Origin: Euglena gracilis
Taxonomy: Eukaryota > Euglenida > Euglenophyceae > Euglenales
Assembly (NCBI GenBank): GCA_039621445.1
Contig: CP154955.1
Span: 37,303,123 to 37,367,122 of the forward strand
DNA length: 64,000 bases
Direction of reading: 5' to 3'
Below are positions 40,259 through 51,749 of the stretch, piece by piece; position 1 is the stretch's first letter, and each line of letters begins with the position of its first letter. A program made the translations under genes and the position numbers. The notes beneath the pieces are model-generated. The model did no database searches and had not been told where the DNA came from. It was given only the letters and a program-made list of their open reading frames with translations.

Positions 40259-40419
40259 GACCTACCAGACGCCACCCCAAAGGTTGTACGTGGCGGGGCG
40301 TTCATGCGGATACACTCCATTCACCCCTGTCCGTCACCCTGCCCTGGGTTGATGAAAGGTCCCGGGCCCCCTCAGGGGTGTCTCCCAAGGCCGTTGCTCG
40401 CTCATTTGTCCGCAAGAAC

Positions 40420-41330
40420 CAGGCTTCTTTTTAACTCAGAACTCCCCCCATGGATTCATGGGCCAGAGGCCTGGATCAGGGATTTTTTTTAGTTGTGGAC
40501 CCCCGGGAGTGGAGCCCCCCAGGGGGGGGGGGGTTCGGTGCCAAAGGCGCCGAAAATTTTTGAAAAGGTGCTATTTTGAGCATTTTTCGCGATTTTTGGC
40601 CTTTTTTTGGGAGAATTGGGTGGGACCCCCACAGGGGGTGGGTGGGTGGGTGGGAGTCTCCCAGGGGGTGGGTGGGTGGGGGGCAGGGAAGGATGGGAAG
40701 CCCTTCGGTATTGAGGTAGGTGGTAGGGGGGGGTCCGGACCACCCCCCCCCTGGGGGGGTAAGGTGGTAGGGGGGGGTCCGGACCACCCCCCGACCCCCT
40801 AGATGTTGGGAGGGGGGGTCCGGACGCCCCCACCACCAGCTCGTTGAAGGGTGCCCAAAATAGCAGAAAATTTTCTTCCGGCGCTGCGCGCCGGAAAATG
40901 AGCAAAAAACACCCCTTTTGCTCACTTTTGGACATATTGCCCATTTTTTGATGTGTTGGTATTTTCCCCAAAAAAAATGTTCAAAAAATTTCAAAAAATG
41001 AGCATTTTTGGATCGATTTTCAAAGAAAAATCAGGGATTTTTGACCAATTTCGACCCTTTTTCCGGCCCTTTGCCCGTCCATGAAATCGAAAAATTTTCG
41101 GCCCCCCCTCAGTTTCGAGGTAGGAGGGGGGGGTCCGACCCACCCCCCCCCCTCCGTGTCGGGAAGGGGGGCTCCGACCCAAACCCCCCCCACAAGGCTT
41201 CCCATCCTTCCCTGGTGGGGGGGAGTCCCCCCCAGTGTTTAAAAACCCATGGCCTGGATAAGGTTTCGGCCCGAAGCACCGGGAAATTTTTTTAAGAAAT
41301 GTCTTCAGCCCAGTTTGGAGGGGTTCCCCC
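40420..41330. repeat. C/G-clamp and hairpin repeat field
   Basis: Begins with a CAGGCTTCTTTTTAA half-terminus at 40420, but no matching right end was found. It contains repeated GGGTCCGGACCACCCCCC palindromes (about 40728-40796), GGGTGGGTGGGTGGG runs, and GGCGC hairpins at 40534-40554 and 40872-40898. No gene. Confidence 0.6.
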
Positions 41331-41533
41331 GGGCAACCCCTCCCGGTTACCCGAGCGATGTTACCCAGGTAACCACCTGGTGTACCTGGTGTTAATGGGC
41401 AGTTAACGTGGGACCCATGCTGGGTTGGGTGGGTGGGGACCCCCCTCCTAGAAACCTGGGGGTTTCAGGGGGGCGGTTCAGGTTTTCCCTCTAATCCCCG
41501 TGGCATCTGCCCTCCCCCCCCCCGCCGCTGCAG

Positions 41534-41710
41534 CCCCAGCCGTCCTCTCCGCGACGGGGCTGGCGCAGGCGCTGGTCCAGCCGCTGTGCTGCGCCCTCGG
41601 CGTCGGCCTCCTGCTGTACCTCGAGACGCGGGCGGACCGCGCGGCGGCGGGCCTCGGGGTGGCGTGCCCGGCGGGGGTGGTCAGCCTCTGCGCAGGGCGG
41701 CGGGCAGGGG
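41534..41710 (+). CDS. Exon with two hydrophobic segments
   Basis: The acceptor CCGCTGCAG (41533) opens a frame giving PAVLSATGLAQALVQPLC, CALGVGLLLYLETRADRAAA, GLGVACPAGVVSLCAG: two possible membrane helices around a charged ETRADR turn. The 3' border is unclear in the G-rich tail. It requires phase 1 upstream, so it does not follow 38921 directly. Confidence 0.5.
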
Positions 41711-41857
41711 TGGGGGGAGATGGCGAGGCCGCCGGAGGGCATTTCGGCCACAAATGGTGTTTGTGGCCAAGAGCCACTCAATGGATTTTGGCCACAATTA
41801 ACCAAAGGCCATTGAGTGGCTTTTGGTGTTTTGTCACCGCTGAATCACAGCTCTGAC

Positions 41858-42046
41858 CAGGGGTTTTCTTAAGCCAGAGGAGACCCAACCCCCAGAGCAG
41901 CCAGACCAACTCCTTTTTTTCCAGCAAGCAGCTGGACCAGAGAAACTCCGGCACAAAGCCCAAAGTTTTTTGAAACAGGCGTGTTTTTGAGGGTTTGGTG
42001 GGTTTCGCATCAAAATTTTCAATCATCAAAATTCTGTTGAAATGTC
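41858..42046. mobile_element. Left half of a MITE-like sequence
   Basis: CAGGGGTTTTCTTAAGCC followed by CCAGCAAGCAGCTGGACC resembles the MITE left arms. No right terminus or target duplication found; it abuts the Ty3/gypsy RT fragment. Confidence 0.35.
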
Positions 42047-43302
42047 TCAAAACAACCCGGTTAGGGGTACCGCTATTTTCGCGAAATGTTTCATGTAAAT
42101 CGCGTAATATTGGGCAAATCCCAAAAATCCCTTTAAGTGCGTTAAGGTCTTAATGACCTCAGGAGTCCATTTCTTAATGGCCTCCATCTTACTGGGTGCG
42201 GCTTTACGCTGCCCGTTGCTCAGGATATGCCCGCAAAACTTAATAATTTTGCGAAACAGGTGCATCTTGGAACCCTTCACAAAAAGCACATGCTTTGGAA
42301 CGCGGATAATACCGCGCACACATCGCGATAATGCGGGTCGAGGATATCCTCGCCCGATTTCGCGGATGGCGGTTGGGTTCCCACCAGTACATCATCGATG
42401 TACACCAGAGTAAACGGTAAATCCCGCAAAACCACTGGATCGTGCGTTGAAACATGGCTGGGCCATTCTTAACACCCATGGGGAGCACCGTCCATTAGTA
42501 CACACCCTTGGATGTCACGAATGCCGTGTACGGTTGCGAATCAGGATGCAAAAGCATCTGATGGAATCCGTTTTCTAGATCAAAGATTGACCACAACCGG
42601 TTATCCGATTGCTTGGAGATCAAATCCTCGATCAGCAGTAACGGGAAGGGGTCATCCTTCGTTTGGGAGTTCAGGTACCGGTAGTCCAGCACTAGTCTCC
42701 ACTTCTTCTGACCAGACTGGTCAGCAGGTTTTGGGCACCACAAAAGCCTGTGATGTCCATTCGCTCTTGGAAGGGATAATCCACTTCCGCTGGATGAGCT
42801 TCTCAATCATCTTGTTGAGAGCTTGTTCGCGTTCACCCGAACAACGGAAGAATTTCCGGTGCATGGGTTTAGCGCCATCCTTGAGCTCGATTTTGCAAAC
42901 ACCGAACGGACCGCGAATCGCGGGGTCGATGTCGCAGGCGTATACTGGGTTATCCAGTACACCATGAAATTCGCGAGTAATTCGCGAACAATAGTCAGCA
43001 GACTTGGGGTGTTGGTCCGCACTCTCAATGACCGCAGAAATCTGCGTTGAGGGTGTGGCATCCCCATTGGTACCAAGGTATCTTGGCACACGCACATTGG
43101 ATATTCCGAATGCGGGCCACATCTTCGTCACAGATAGGGGCCACATCTTGTGTCCACGTGGCGGGAGTTTTGTGCCACAGGTTGGGGCAACATTTTGGAA
43201 ACTTTTTGGGTCCAGTTTTCTGGCACAACTTTGGCACCAACATTTTGTGCCCCATCTTGGGGCAGTTTTGTTCCCCATCTTGGGGGAAAAGTTTTGTACC
43301 AC
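42047..43302 (-). pseudogene. Ty3/gypsy reverse transcriptase, frameshifted
   Basis: In order on the minus strand: VCKIELKDGAKPMHRKFFR, LIQRKWIIPSKSEWTSQAF, then (new frame) KKWRLVLDYRYLNSQT, WSIFDLENGFHQMLLHPDSQ, a stop, WTVLPMGVKNGPAMFQRT, then LPFTLVYIDDVLVG with the catalytic YIDD at 42391-42402, and GFLGFAQYYAIYMKHFAKI near 42100. This is the Ty3/gypsy RT palm and thumb order. At least three frame changes or stops break it. No RNase H or integrase follows at the truncation near 42047. Confidence 0.88.
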
Positions 43303-43320
43303 AGGGCGGGTGGGTTTTTT
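43145..43320. repeat. Short tandem repeat upstream of RT
   Basis: Variants of TTTTGTGCCCCATCTTGGGG and GTTTTGTGCCACAGG repeat about seven times. On the minus strand they extend the RT reading frame as low-complexity Lys/Gly/Cys/Pro/Trp peptide, probably a recent expansion rather than RT coding. Confidence 0.6.
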
Positions 43321-43701
43321 TCTTCTTCAGCCCGGGGTCCATGAAAACGGTCCTTTCTCTGAGGGCCGGGGGGAACAAGCCCTCGGCAGGGGGTGCGTCC
43401 AAGAGCGCAAAAAAAAAGTGAGAAACTGCCGTTTATTTGCGGGTCCCCCAGGCGCAAGTTTCCGGGTGACGTTTGGTCCAACTCAGACAGAGCCCTTCTT
43501 CTCATGCCTTTGTCCCTGCGGGGCGAGGGGCGAAGGAAACAAAAAAACAAAAACAAAATTTTTTTTGAAAAAAACGGCGGGGGGCGGCGAAGGTAAAAAA
43601 AAACCGTTTTTTTTAAAAAAAACGGGGGTTTTTCGAAAAAAACGTGTTTTAAAACGATCGGTTAGAAAACGAGGGTCATCCCTGCCGGTGGTTAGCTTCC
43701 A

Positions 43702-43725
43702 CTCTTACCCATAAAGGGATAAGAG
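43702..43725. other. Variant of the 10.7/11.7-kb terminal hairpin
   Basis: CTCTTACCC, ATAA, AGGGATAAGAG. The inner stem has CCC/GGG where the 10.7-kb and 11.7-kb copies have CTCT/AGAG: paired changes that keep the stem. AGCTTC precedes and CTCAG follows as in those copies. Confidence 0.8.
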
Positions 43726-43859
43726 CTCAGCCCCCCCCCCCCCCGATTTGATCCCTCCCCCCTAATTGGCTTCTTGGCCCCCGGGACAAGAACGGCCAAT
43801 TTTGGCAAGGCCGCAAAACGGCTTAGAAAAAATCCAAAAGCATTCGGTTTGAAACCGTG

Positions 43860-44780
43860 TCTGGGGGCTCCGTTTTCATGCCCGAACCGGCGTCTGGGAC
43901 GCCGGTTCGGGCGGGAAATTTCTGCGCCGAACCGGCGTCCCAGACGCCGGTTCGGGCGGGAAACCGGCGTCTGGGGGACCCAAAATAAAAAGTGCCAAAA
44001 AGTGTCCAAAAGGGTTTGTAGACATGTGGTAATCACATTTGCGCAGTTTTTGGGTGGTCTTGGGCCAAAAATTGGGGGTTTTTGAGGAAAAGTTTCCTTT
44101 TGGCCAATTTTGGAGAATTTCTGAAATAGAATACCACACAGCATGGCTGAAATCTAAGGCCATCTGCTGAAAGCCCTTGAGAAGAGCTTTCGATCGATGG
44201 GTAACATGGCTGCTGAAAAGTGGAATTTCAGATATGCAAATGGGGTCTGAAAAATGCGGAAAAATGCGATCGCTGATTTTGAGGTCGCTTTGCAGTCTAG
44301 CTGAGTTCTGTGGGTACCAAGCGAAAGGTGTTGGCGAGACCTTTCGTTTGATATGCAATTTGCAACCTGAACTGTGGGATTTGACAAATTAGGATGTCAA
44401 ATTTTGGACTACACGATCGCTGAAAATAAGCGCTGCGTGCATTATGGCCGAATCCTGTGATTATCTGTCGAAAGCTCTTGAGAAGAGCTTTCGATTAATG
44501 GGTAACATGGCTTCATAAGTGTGGAATCTGCCATTTTTGACCGGCGGCCCAGTTGCAAAACTGCCCCAAACATGGGTATTTTGGGCGAAATTGGCCGTGA
44601 TTCCCTAGCCGCCGGTTCGGGCATGAAAACGGAGCCCCCTAGCCACGGTTTCAAACACTGTGTCCCAGACGCCGGTTCGGGCGGGAAACCTGTGCCTGGG
44701 ATGCCGGTTCGGGCGGTAGCCCGAACCGGCGTCCCAGGCACAGGTTTCCCGCCCGAACCGGCGTCTGGGACACAGTTTTC
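43860..44780. mobile_element. Foldback element built from CCGAACCGGCGTC units
   Basis: GGGGCTCCGTTTTCATGCCC at the left (43865-43884) is inverted at the right (44620-44639). Inside each arm are perfect palindromes: 43880-43912 (15-bp arms, 3-nt loop) and 43927-43955 (13-bp arms). Between the arms lies AT-richer DNA with a GAAAGCCCTTGAGAAGAGC motif repeated at 44170 and 44470. No transposase, no clear target duplication. Confidence 0.7.
44658..44775. repeat. 118-bp palindrome, 57-bp arms
   Basis: Left arm 44658-44714 and right arm 44719-44775 are reverse complements with one mismatch, around a 4-nt spacer (GGTA). Each arm contains two CCGGTTCGGGC units. Confidence 0.9.
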
Positions 44781-44989
44781 GATATAGAAAATTTCAAAAT
44801 TCGTCGGAGAACGAAAAGTCATGCCAATCCAAATATGCACAAAAAATCGGCCGAGTTTGCACAGGAAAAAAACATGGGTTGGAGTCCTCAAGCCCCCCCC
44901 CCCCAAATTGGCTAATGGGGTTTGGAGGAGCTTACGGGGGGGAGGTCCTGGGCTCCCCCTAACTCTTGGCCCCACCACAGTTCTTGACA

Positions 44990-45790
44990 CAATTGGCTTT
45001 TTTGAGACAGTTGGAAAGGGGGGGGGCTTCCCCTTCTTATGAATCCGCTTTTTTGCACACTTTTGTTCATATGTTTGCGTGCTTTTGCCAGGCAGTGAAG
45101 TTCGGGTCCCAAAAAACCCCCTCTCCCCCCTGCCTAGTTGAGTTCAGATATGGACAGGGGGGTCCCGCAGACCCCCCCCCCCGGTGCCTGGGCTTTGGGT
45201 GTCTTTTGTTGCCCCCCCCCTGAACTCGACCGGTCCGGTTGAGTTCGCATCTCGATAGGGGGGTCCCGCGGGATCCCCCCCCTGTGCATGATGTTCTCCT
45301 TCCTTTCTCATTTCCAAGTGCCAAGGATGTCCCATACAGCACGGCTGAAATCAAAGGCCATTTGCTGAAAGCCCTCGAGAAGGGATCGATCAAGGGGCAA
45401 CATGGCAGGTGAACAATGGATTTTGGAATTTGCGAAAAGGGTCGGAACATGCGATCGGCGTTTTTCAGGGCGCTGTGTAGGAGGTTCGGCATGTCTGACG
45501 AGGACCCTCGGCCACCAGGGGGGGGTCCCCATTTTGTCGTGCCGAGGGGGTCAGTCCCCCAGGGGGGGGGGGCACCGTACCGGACAGCCAGAATTTCCCA
45601 AAGGAAAATTCATTGGTATGGTTCGGCATGCCGTGGGGGGGGTCCCCATTTGCCGTGCCGAGAGAGTCCGACCACCAGGGGGGGGGGGGGGGGCTGCCGA
45701 ACCTCCACAGTGTGGCTGAATTCTGAGGGTACCAAATGAAAGCTCATGGGGAGAGCTTTCGCTTGATATGCCGGGGGGTCTGCTGAAATA
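44990..45790. repeat. Repeat field, no gene
   Basis: C/G clamps and a third copy (about 45362-45412) of the GCTGAAAGCC...GGGCAACATGGC block seen at 44163 and 44461; a fourth partial hairpin GAAAGCTCATGGGGAGAGCTTTC is at 45738-45760. Confidence 0.6.
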
Positions 45791-45949
45791 AAGTTGGTGC
45801 CAGCCCGGCGAAGGCAGGCGGACCAAAAATTTTTTCGTCGCAAAGTGCTGAAAATTTTTGGGACAAGGGTGAAAAATGGTCAAAGATGGCATTTTTGGTG
45901 GTTCTTTGGCTGAAAAATCCCGACCCAGCTGATTTTTTTTGGGTCCCGC

Positions 45950-46618
45950 TGGGTCCGGTTGCCAGCTGCTCGGACCCCCCCCCCCTTGCACCCAGAGGGT
46001 TGGTACATCAGCGGGTAAATCCCACCAATGGAAACACACATAGGATAGTTGACGAAACCAATCCGCATTCGGATTGACGGGTATGAGGAGACCTCCTCGC
46101 GCTTCCCCGCGGAGGATTTTCTCCACCACATCCGGGATAAGTTTTTGGGGAGGGTGCATCCAGAGCACCGTATCACCCCAAAACTTTAGAAACGCGTTGG
46201 AATTTCGCGACCAATATCGCGACAAGCGCGCACGCGCTTTTGATGAAAACGCATCAATTTCTAACGACAAATCGAAGGAATCAGCCACGACCGCGAGTTT
46301 GGAGAACCCTTCCTCCAAAATACGGTATTGACCAAAATTAAATGCGTTCCATACGCGCATCGCGTAGGTGTCGACCTGGTTAGCGGGTTGAAGAGCGGTA
46401 ACGCAATTCAGGGATCTGCAAACATAGGTCAAGGGTGTGTCATCCACACTCCCTAGGGGCATTCCCAAGGGTTGATGGGTTGGATGGGTGCATACCCAGT
46501 CCATATCATGCCAGATGGAGGTGGGGGGGTGTGTGACACGGATTTCGCGGTCCCAAACAACAAGGCAATACCTCGTTGTTGGAGCACTTGATGTACGGTC
46601 GCGCATTGCGATCTGCAA
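45950..46618 (-). pseudogene. Methylase-like block of a retroelement polyprotein
   Basis: The minus-strand frame reads FNFGQYRILEEGFSKLAVVA, LSLEIDAFSSKARARLSRYW, SRNSNAFLKFWGDTVLWMH, PPQKLIPDVVEKILRGEARG, GLLIPVNPNADWF. The DAF...YWS...PP.kLIP.VveKI pattern resembles the block (sometimes described as Dam methylase-like, with an NPPF-type core) that follows RNase H in DIRS elements and some Ty3-like Pol proteins. The core Asn-Pro-Pro is His-Pro-Pro here. It sits between protease and RT, which is an unusual place. Confidence 0.5.
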
Positions 46619-47113
46619 CCAAGTGTATGGTTACGCGAAGTCGGGATTAGTGTTGGTGTTTGGACTAAACATCCACAATCGAAATCTGGCTGGGCGGAAA
46701 TTCTCCTACAGTGCATACATTGGAAGGAAGTGTCGGAGTAGTGGTCCCGGTCGCGCATGGTGGTCTGGTGAGAGTTTGTGTAAAAGTTGGGATGCGCTTT
46801 TGAAGCTGCTGGGGGGTGTACATATGTATCTGAAAGCGATACATCTGGTGGAAAACGGGATGTTAGGGCAGCTGGGCGACTACTCGACACCGTAATTACC
46901 TCAGGCCTTTGGGCTTTCGTGTTGTAACCCACGAGGGGGGTACCGCTACTCGCTTGCCCTGCCTCATGGGGAACGGAAGTTGGTGTGTCAGTGGGCAGGG
47001 GGTGAACTTTCTCGGTACACCCGGTGTGGAAAACGTTGGTTGGTGTGGTTGGTAACGGGGTAAAATGTTTTGAAAACGGTGTGGAAAAATTGGTGGTCGT
47101 CGCGGTAGACGCA
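46619..47113 (-). pseudogene. Unassigned retroelement spacer coding
   Basis: Minus-strand frames such as FQCMHCRRISAQPDFDCGC (about 46730) and QVLQQRGIALLFGTAKSV lie between the protease and the block below 46.6 kb. Frames change often; no domain recognised. Confidence 0.35.
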
Positions 47114-47611
47114 TCAGGTGCTGAAGGTTTGGGGGGGCAATGAAGAGAATGGTGATGTGCGCAAACCGTGGGGGTGGCAATCCACTACCAGCCGGTGCTG
47201 ACGTAAAAAGGGGCATCCCAGAATTTTGTCAGAACCATGGATTCCAGATTCGTATCCCCAGATATCCGGAAAATTTTGCGGTTGGGGGGGGTGTGAGTGG
47301 TGCTTGGGGATGAGGGGTAGGACAATGTCCAAAAAGCATCCCAAGTCACCACCGCACATGGGGGTGTTGTCAGCCGTCGTAATTTTGATCGGCTTCTTGG
47401 CTTTCACCAAGAGGGGGGTTGGTATCAACCCGAACCGAAAAAGCGGTGCAATGCGACAACCAGTGTCAATAAGAATTTTGACTTTTGCACAAAAATTTTG
47501 GATTTTGATTTCCGCTTGGACTAAAATTTCCATGGGGGTAAGCAAAGTGAAGGGTCTGGCAAAAATAAGTTTTCTTGCCAGCTTTCCCATGAACCCTTTC
47601 CTACTTTGCAC
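47114..47611 (-). pseudogene. Retroviral-type aspartic protease domain
   Basis: The minus-strand frame reads EIKIQNFCAKVKILIDTGCR, APLFRFGLIP, KKPIKITTADNTPMCGGDLG, then WGYESGIHGSDKILGCPFLR and QHRLVVDC. LIDTG with the downstream ILGCPFL strand is the pepsin-like retroelement protease pattern (active Asp in DTG). It probably cleaves a Gag-Pol precursor. One open frame of about 165 codons, with no frame shared with gag as seen. Confidence 0.75.
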
Positions 47612-48384
47612 AACATTCTGAGCGGAAAGTTGGAGTGGGAGGCGGGGGACCCGAAAAGTTTCCGGGAACCGACCAGAAAGGCGGATGAGAAGGGGGGGCA
47701 GGGTTGATCAGGTCCTACCTCCATCTGTTCATCAGCCCAGAGGTCCGTGCCCTCGGACCTCGGGCTCCCCTCCACTCACCCCCCACTCCAGGTCCGAACC
47801 GGCCGAATAGCCGGCTATGCGCCTTTTAGAGGTATAAACAGATTTCAACGTGCGCACCGCCATGCGGGCCTCGTCGAAATCGGTATCCGTGGTCTCATCC
47901 CCCTCCCTGCCCGAAGCCGGGGTGTCATCCTCCAAACAAGGTATCTTGAAACCGACTTTATGGCGTTGGAGGAGTGACCCTTGTCACCGCGATTCATACC
48001 GCGATGACGTTGGCCAGGGCGGGGAGAACGAGAACGCGGACATTTGGATGAGTGGTGATCACTCGATCCACAAAGCGAACACCGAGATTTGAGTCGCGAT
48101 TCTGGGTAACGGGGGGAGCGGTTTCCCGATTTTCCGTCAAACCGTCGTGGTGAGCGGGTATCCCGTCGACCATGACCGGTGTATCGAGGTTTTCACGATG
48201 AGGATCGCGAAGGGGATGATCGGCTTCGCGAACGCTATCGCGATGTCTCGCGATGAGAATCACGCTTCTTGGCCGGGGCAACGGGTGACCTATCCCGAGG
48301 GGTGCCGTGTTTCGGCTCATCGCGGAACGGGATCCGGGGGCTAATACCACCGGAACGGGGACCCGATGACCGTGAATTGCCCGA

Positions 48385-51300
48385 TTAGCGTGAAAATGCA
48401 GAAGAACCGGAACCTCGTGATGAGGTCGAGCCTCGCGGACTCTGAATACGCTTACGCGCTTCAGGATTAGGACATTCCCGAGACATATGTCCCGCTTTGT
48501 TGCACAAAAAGCACACTTTATCCGTGGCTTGGTCCGAAGAACGCGGGTATCGCGTTTTCGATCCCGTGGTAGGTGAAGTGGGTGAAACCGGTGATTTTTG
48601 CAATGCGTTCACCGAACCAGCCGGTAATCCAGCGGTTGGGTGTGTGTTATACGCGGATTGAATCTGACCAAGAAGCTGTGATAGCTTCAACTGCTTGGAA
48701 ACATAATTCCAGCGTTGGTCAAGAGTCATTGGATGACTCGCCAACTCCTCACGGTGGATATCCTTGATGAGGCTAGGCGTGAAATGCGTGAGAACAGCAT
48801 CAAACTGTTCGCGCATTTGCTTTTCACTGAGTTCATCCACTTCAGCGGCAAGTCCTAACCATTTGGCATACCAAAGGTCAATGGACTTCCACTTCCGATC
48901 GGGTGGGGCGCATTGCCGCCACTTGGTCTCTAGGGTAATCCTAGCGACCAAACTTGAACTGGTGGAAGCGTATTGCTCTACCAGGTCATCAAAGGAAACG
49001 CGGTAGCGAATGACAAGTTGTCGCGCGCGCTCCTGCTCATCCTAGGGAGGCAATCGATGAATTCCATCTTGATCACCTCCGGGTTTGCGTCCTGGGTTGG
49101 CCCTTTTAATGCCCAATAGTACTCCCAGTCCTGGAAAAACTGTCTCCATGTGGTTGGATCACCGTCCCATTGGGGTTTCACCTTATTCGCGATTGTGATG
49201 GTGCCCTTGAAGTCTTTCTGAGGAACCCGTTGACCCTCGGTGGTATTCCGTGTATTCGGGCCCAGGTACGCTCGAGCACCAAGCGTATCCTTTCCGGATT
49301 CTTGTCGGAATCGCGAAATTTCTGGTGAAGGTGAATCCTGGTACCGGAAATCCGGTCGCAAACCCTGTTGGTCACCCGTAATACGGGGACTCTCCGGTGT
49401 TGGGGTATGTCGCGCATGCAACATGTGACCCACTCCCGGTGTACGGGTTTGGCTCATTCCACGCACAAGCATGGAATGATGGATTTCTTGGTGGAGACTT
49501 GGCGGAATCGCCGTGTTTTCCGAAAATTCGGTTCCCGTAATGGGAAATTCATCCGAAAATGGGTTTAGGTTGTGGACAAGGCCAATGGTGGCACAATTCG
49601 CCGAATAGTGGATTGTGACACTCGGGACACGGGTGGTGGTGGTGCATGTGCACCCAGAGCCGGGTTATGAAAACGCGACTCTGGAACATTTGGCGCATCT
49701 TCGGCAATGCATACTGCCGAATTGCGGTGTGAAACCCGCTGTTGGTTGGATACATTATCCAAACCCACAGACAAGTCATGCACACTTTGCTCCAAATGCT
49801 CAACGAGTTGGAGTTGGCCGCAAATACGGTCAACTTCATCCTCCAAAGCGCGAATACGCTTGCGGTAACGGGAAAAGTCATCTAAATGCGGAATCCTTTC
49901 GGAAATTACGGTAACATCCTGGACAAGTTTCCCGTGAGATTTATCCAATAATTGGAGTTGTCCCATTAATGCTTTTACAGCATTTGAGAGAATCTGCAAA
50001 GGTGATGTCACCTTGGTTGGTGTGGTGGTGGGTGCAACCGGTGCAGGATAATCCGACAACGCGGTTGTGGTACCCACGGGCAAATTTCCGGATTGTGGCT
50101 TATCCAACAACGCGGAAATTCGCTCATCCAACCTGGTAATATCACTTTGCGTGGATCGGGCATTCCGATTCACCGATTCCTCAAGCCGTAATAGGCTGTT
50201 GCAGAAATCTTGCAAGGTTTCCTGATTGTTAGTGAGCATTTTGTCATAAAATGCCTTGAAATCAGGGTTCTCGGTAATCAGGGTTCTGGAACCGGCAGGT
50301 AGAGACTGCATTTCCGTTACTTTGGTGGACACCCATGCATACCGGGTCTGGAGTTCCCGAATATCAGTCTGAATACCGCTAATGTCCGGAACTCGGTGGG
50401 AAAGTGCGGAATAGCTTTGTTGCAAACCCGCAATGGCCGAGTTAATCCCGCCAATGTCGGATTGCAACTGCAACTGCAGGGAATCCTGCCGTTGTGCTAC
50501 TTCCGTGACTTTCGCGCTCAGATTGGATAATCCAACACGATTTGCGTCACAATAGCAGGTTTTTTGCTACAAACGGGAAAGTCGCTCCTCCAGCTGCCGC
50601 ACATACGTGTGGGGAGCAAAATTCTCGTTGGATTGTTACTGGAATTGCCGAAACCTTTCCGTTTCATCGCACAACTGCATAATGCGGTGTTGCGATTCAT
50701 GGAAAGTTGCGGACAATGTGGCGAAATGGCCCGTAGACACAAATCCACCACTGTTTGTTGTTGCAGACGAGGAATCTCGTGCATGCAACTGTTGTTGCAA
50801 ATGCAACAACGCGGATGAACAGGACTCCATTTGTCCCGATAACTGTTGTAGTGAGTCATGCAAGTGCAGAAACTGGGAGTCATTCCGCGTTTCCGCTTCA
50901 TGCACGCATTCACTAATTTGCCGGAAGTTTTGCGGGAGTTGTTGGCACATTTTGTCAAAGGTTTCCGGAAAGTTTGCAAGGTCAATACCCGCACTTTCGA
51001 AATTCCTCTGGCAATATTTGCCAACTTCCTGCAAGTAATTCCAGCAGTATTCCGGCTTGGTGAAGACATGTTTTTGGTTGTCCTCATCAAACTGGAGCAC
51101 TTTCTTCAGTGCGGTTGCACAATCTGCAACACATTGTTGCACATGGTTGAACTGCCTCACAAGGGGGTGATCCCCTGGAAGCCGAGCAACGATATCCTGC
51201 ACATCCTCAGCAGTGAGGAGCTCCCCAGTGCCCTTCCCATAGCCATCCATGGGTTGGGACGTACCAGAGAATTCTGGTACCACTAGGCGAGTCTCCGGTT

Positions 51301-51724
51301 GCCAAGGTAGTGTGGGATAGCACCCAAGATCGGGTGGTGGTGGCAAGGCTCTGTAAGGGCTTGCCGGTTGAAGAACGGGTGGTGGTTGAAAGAAACACGG
51401 GGTTTCCAACCCACCATCACCAGAGAAGCCCGGTGGCGGAATCACCACGGGTCTCTTCGGTGTGCGCAGCTGCACCATTGCCGCAGACAGAGGCGAATAC
51501 CCCCGTTGTGGCAAGGTGAGTGCGGAAGAGGCCGCATTAGCCTCTGAAGCCAATGATGTGGAGGGCTCATCGCCGACCACTGTCAATGATGACACATGGT
51601 GCAATATCTTGCAATTGAACCAATTGTGCCTCATCGGCGTGGGAACTGGAAGCACTTTCACATACAAATTTCCAATCCCCAGTATCTTGGTCAATGTCTT
51701 GCAATGATGCCTGTAATAAGGCAT
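48385..51724 (-). pseudogene. Gag of the Ty3/gypsy-like element, with CCHC knuckle
   Basis: Minus strand, in order: a Pro-rich N-terminal part with VPEFSGTSQPMDGYGKGTGE and LTAEDVQDIVARLPGDHPL; a long coiled coil (HDSLQQLSGQMESCSSALL, later DIGGINSAIAGLQQSYSAL, SVNRNARSTQSDITRLDERI); a capsid-like WDGDPTTWRQFFQDWEYYW; and near the end VCFLCNKAGHMSRECPNPEA, a CX2CX4HX4C zinc knuckle, followed by Arg/Ser. Total about 1,100 codons with frame changes near 50.6, 49.5 and 49.0 kb. Very long for Gag; the coil may drive assembly. Confidence 0.75.
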
Positions 51725-51749
51725 AGTTGAATTGATGGTTGGGGCCTGT

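Noticed and set aside
40420-40440. A sixth CAGGCTTCTTTTTAA MITE
   Set aside because: A left terminus is visible, but no matching right end or second copy of the flank GCAAGAAC was found.
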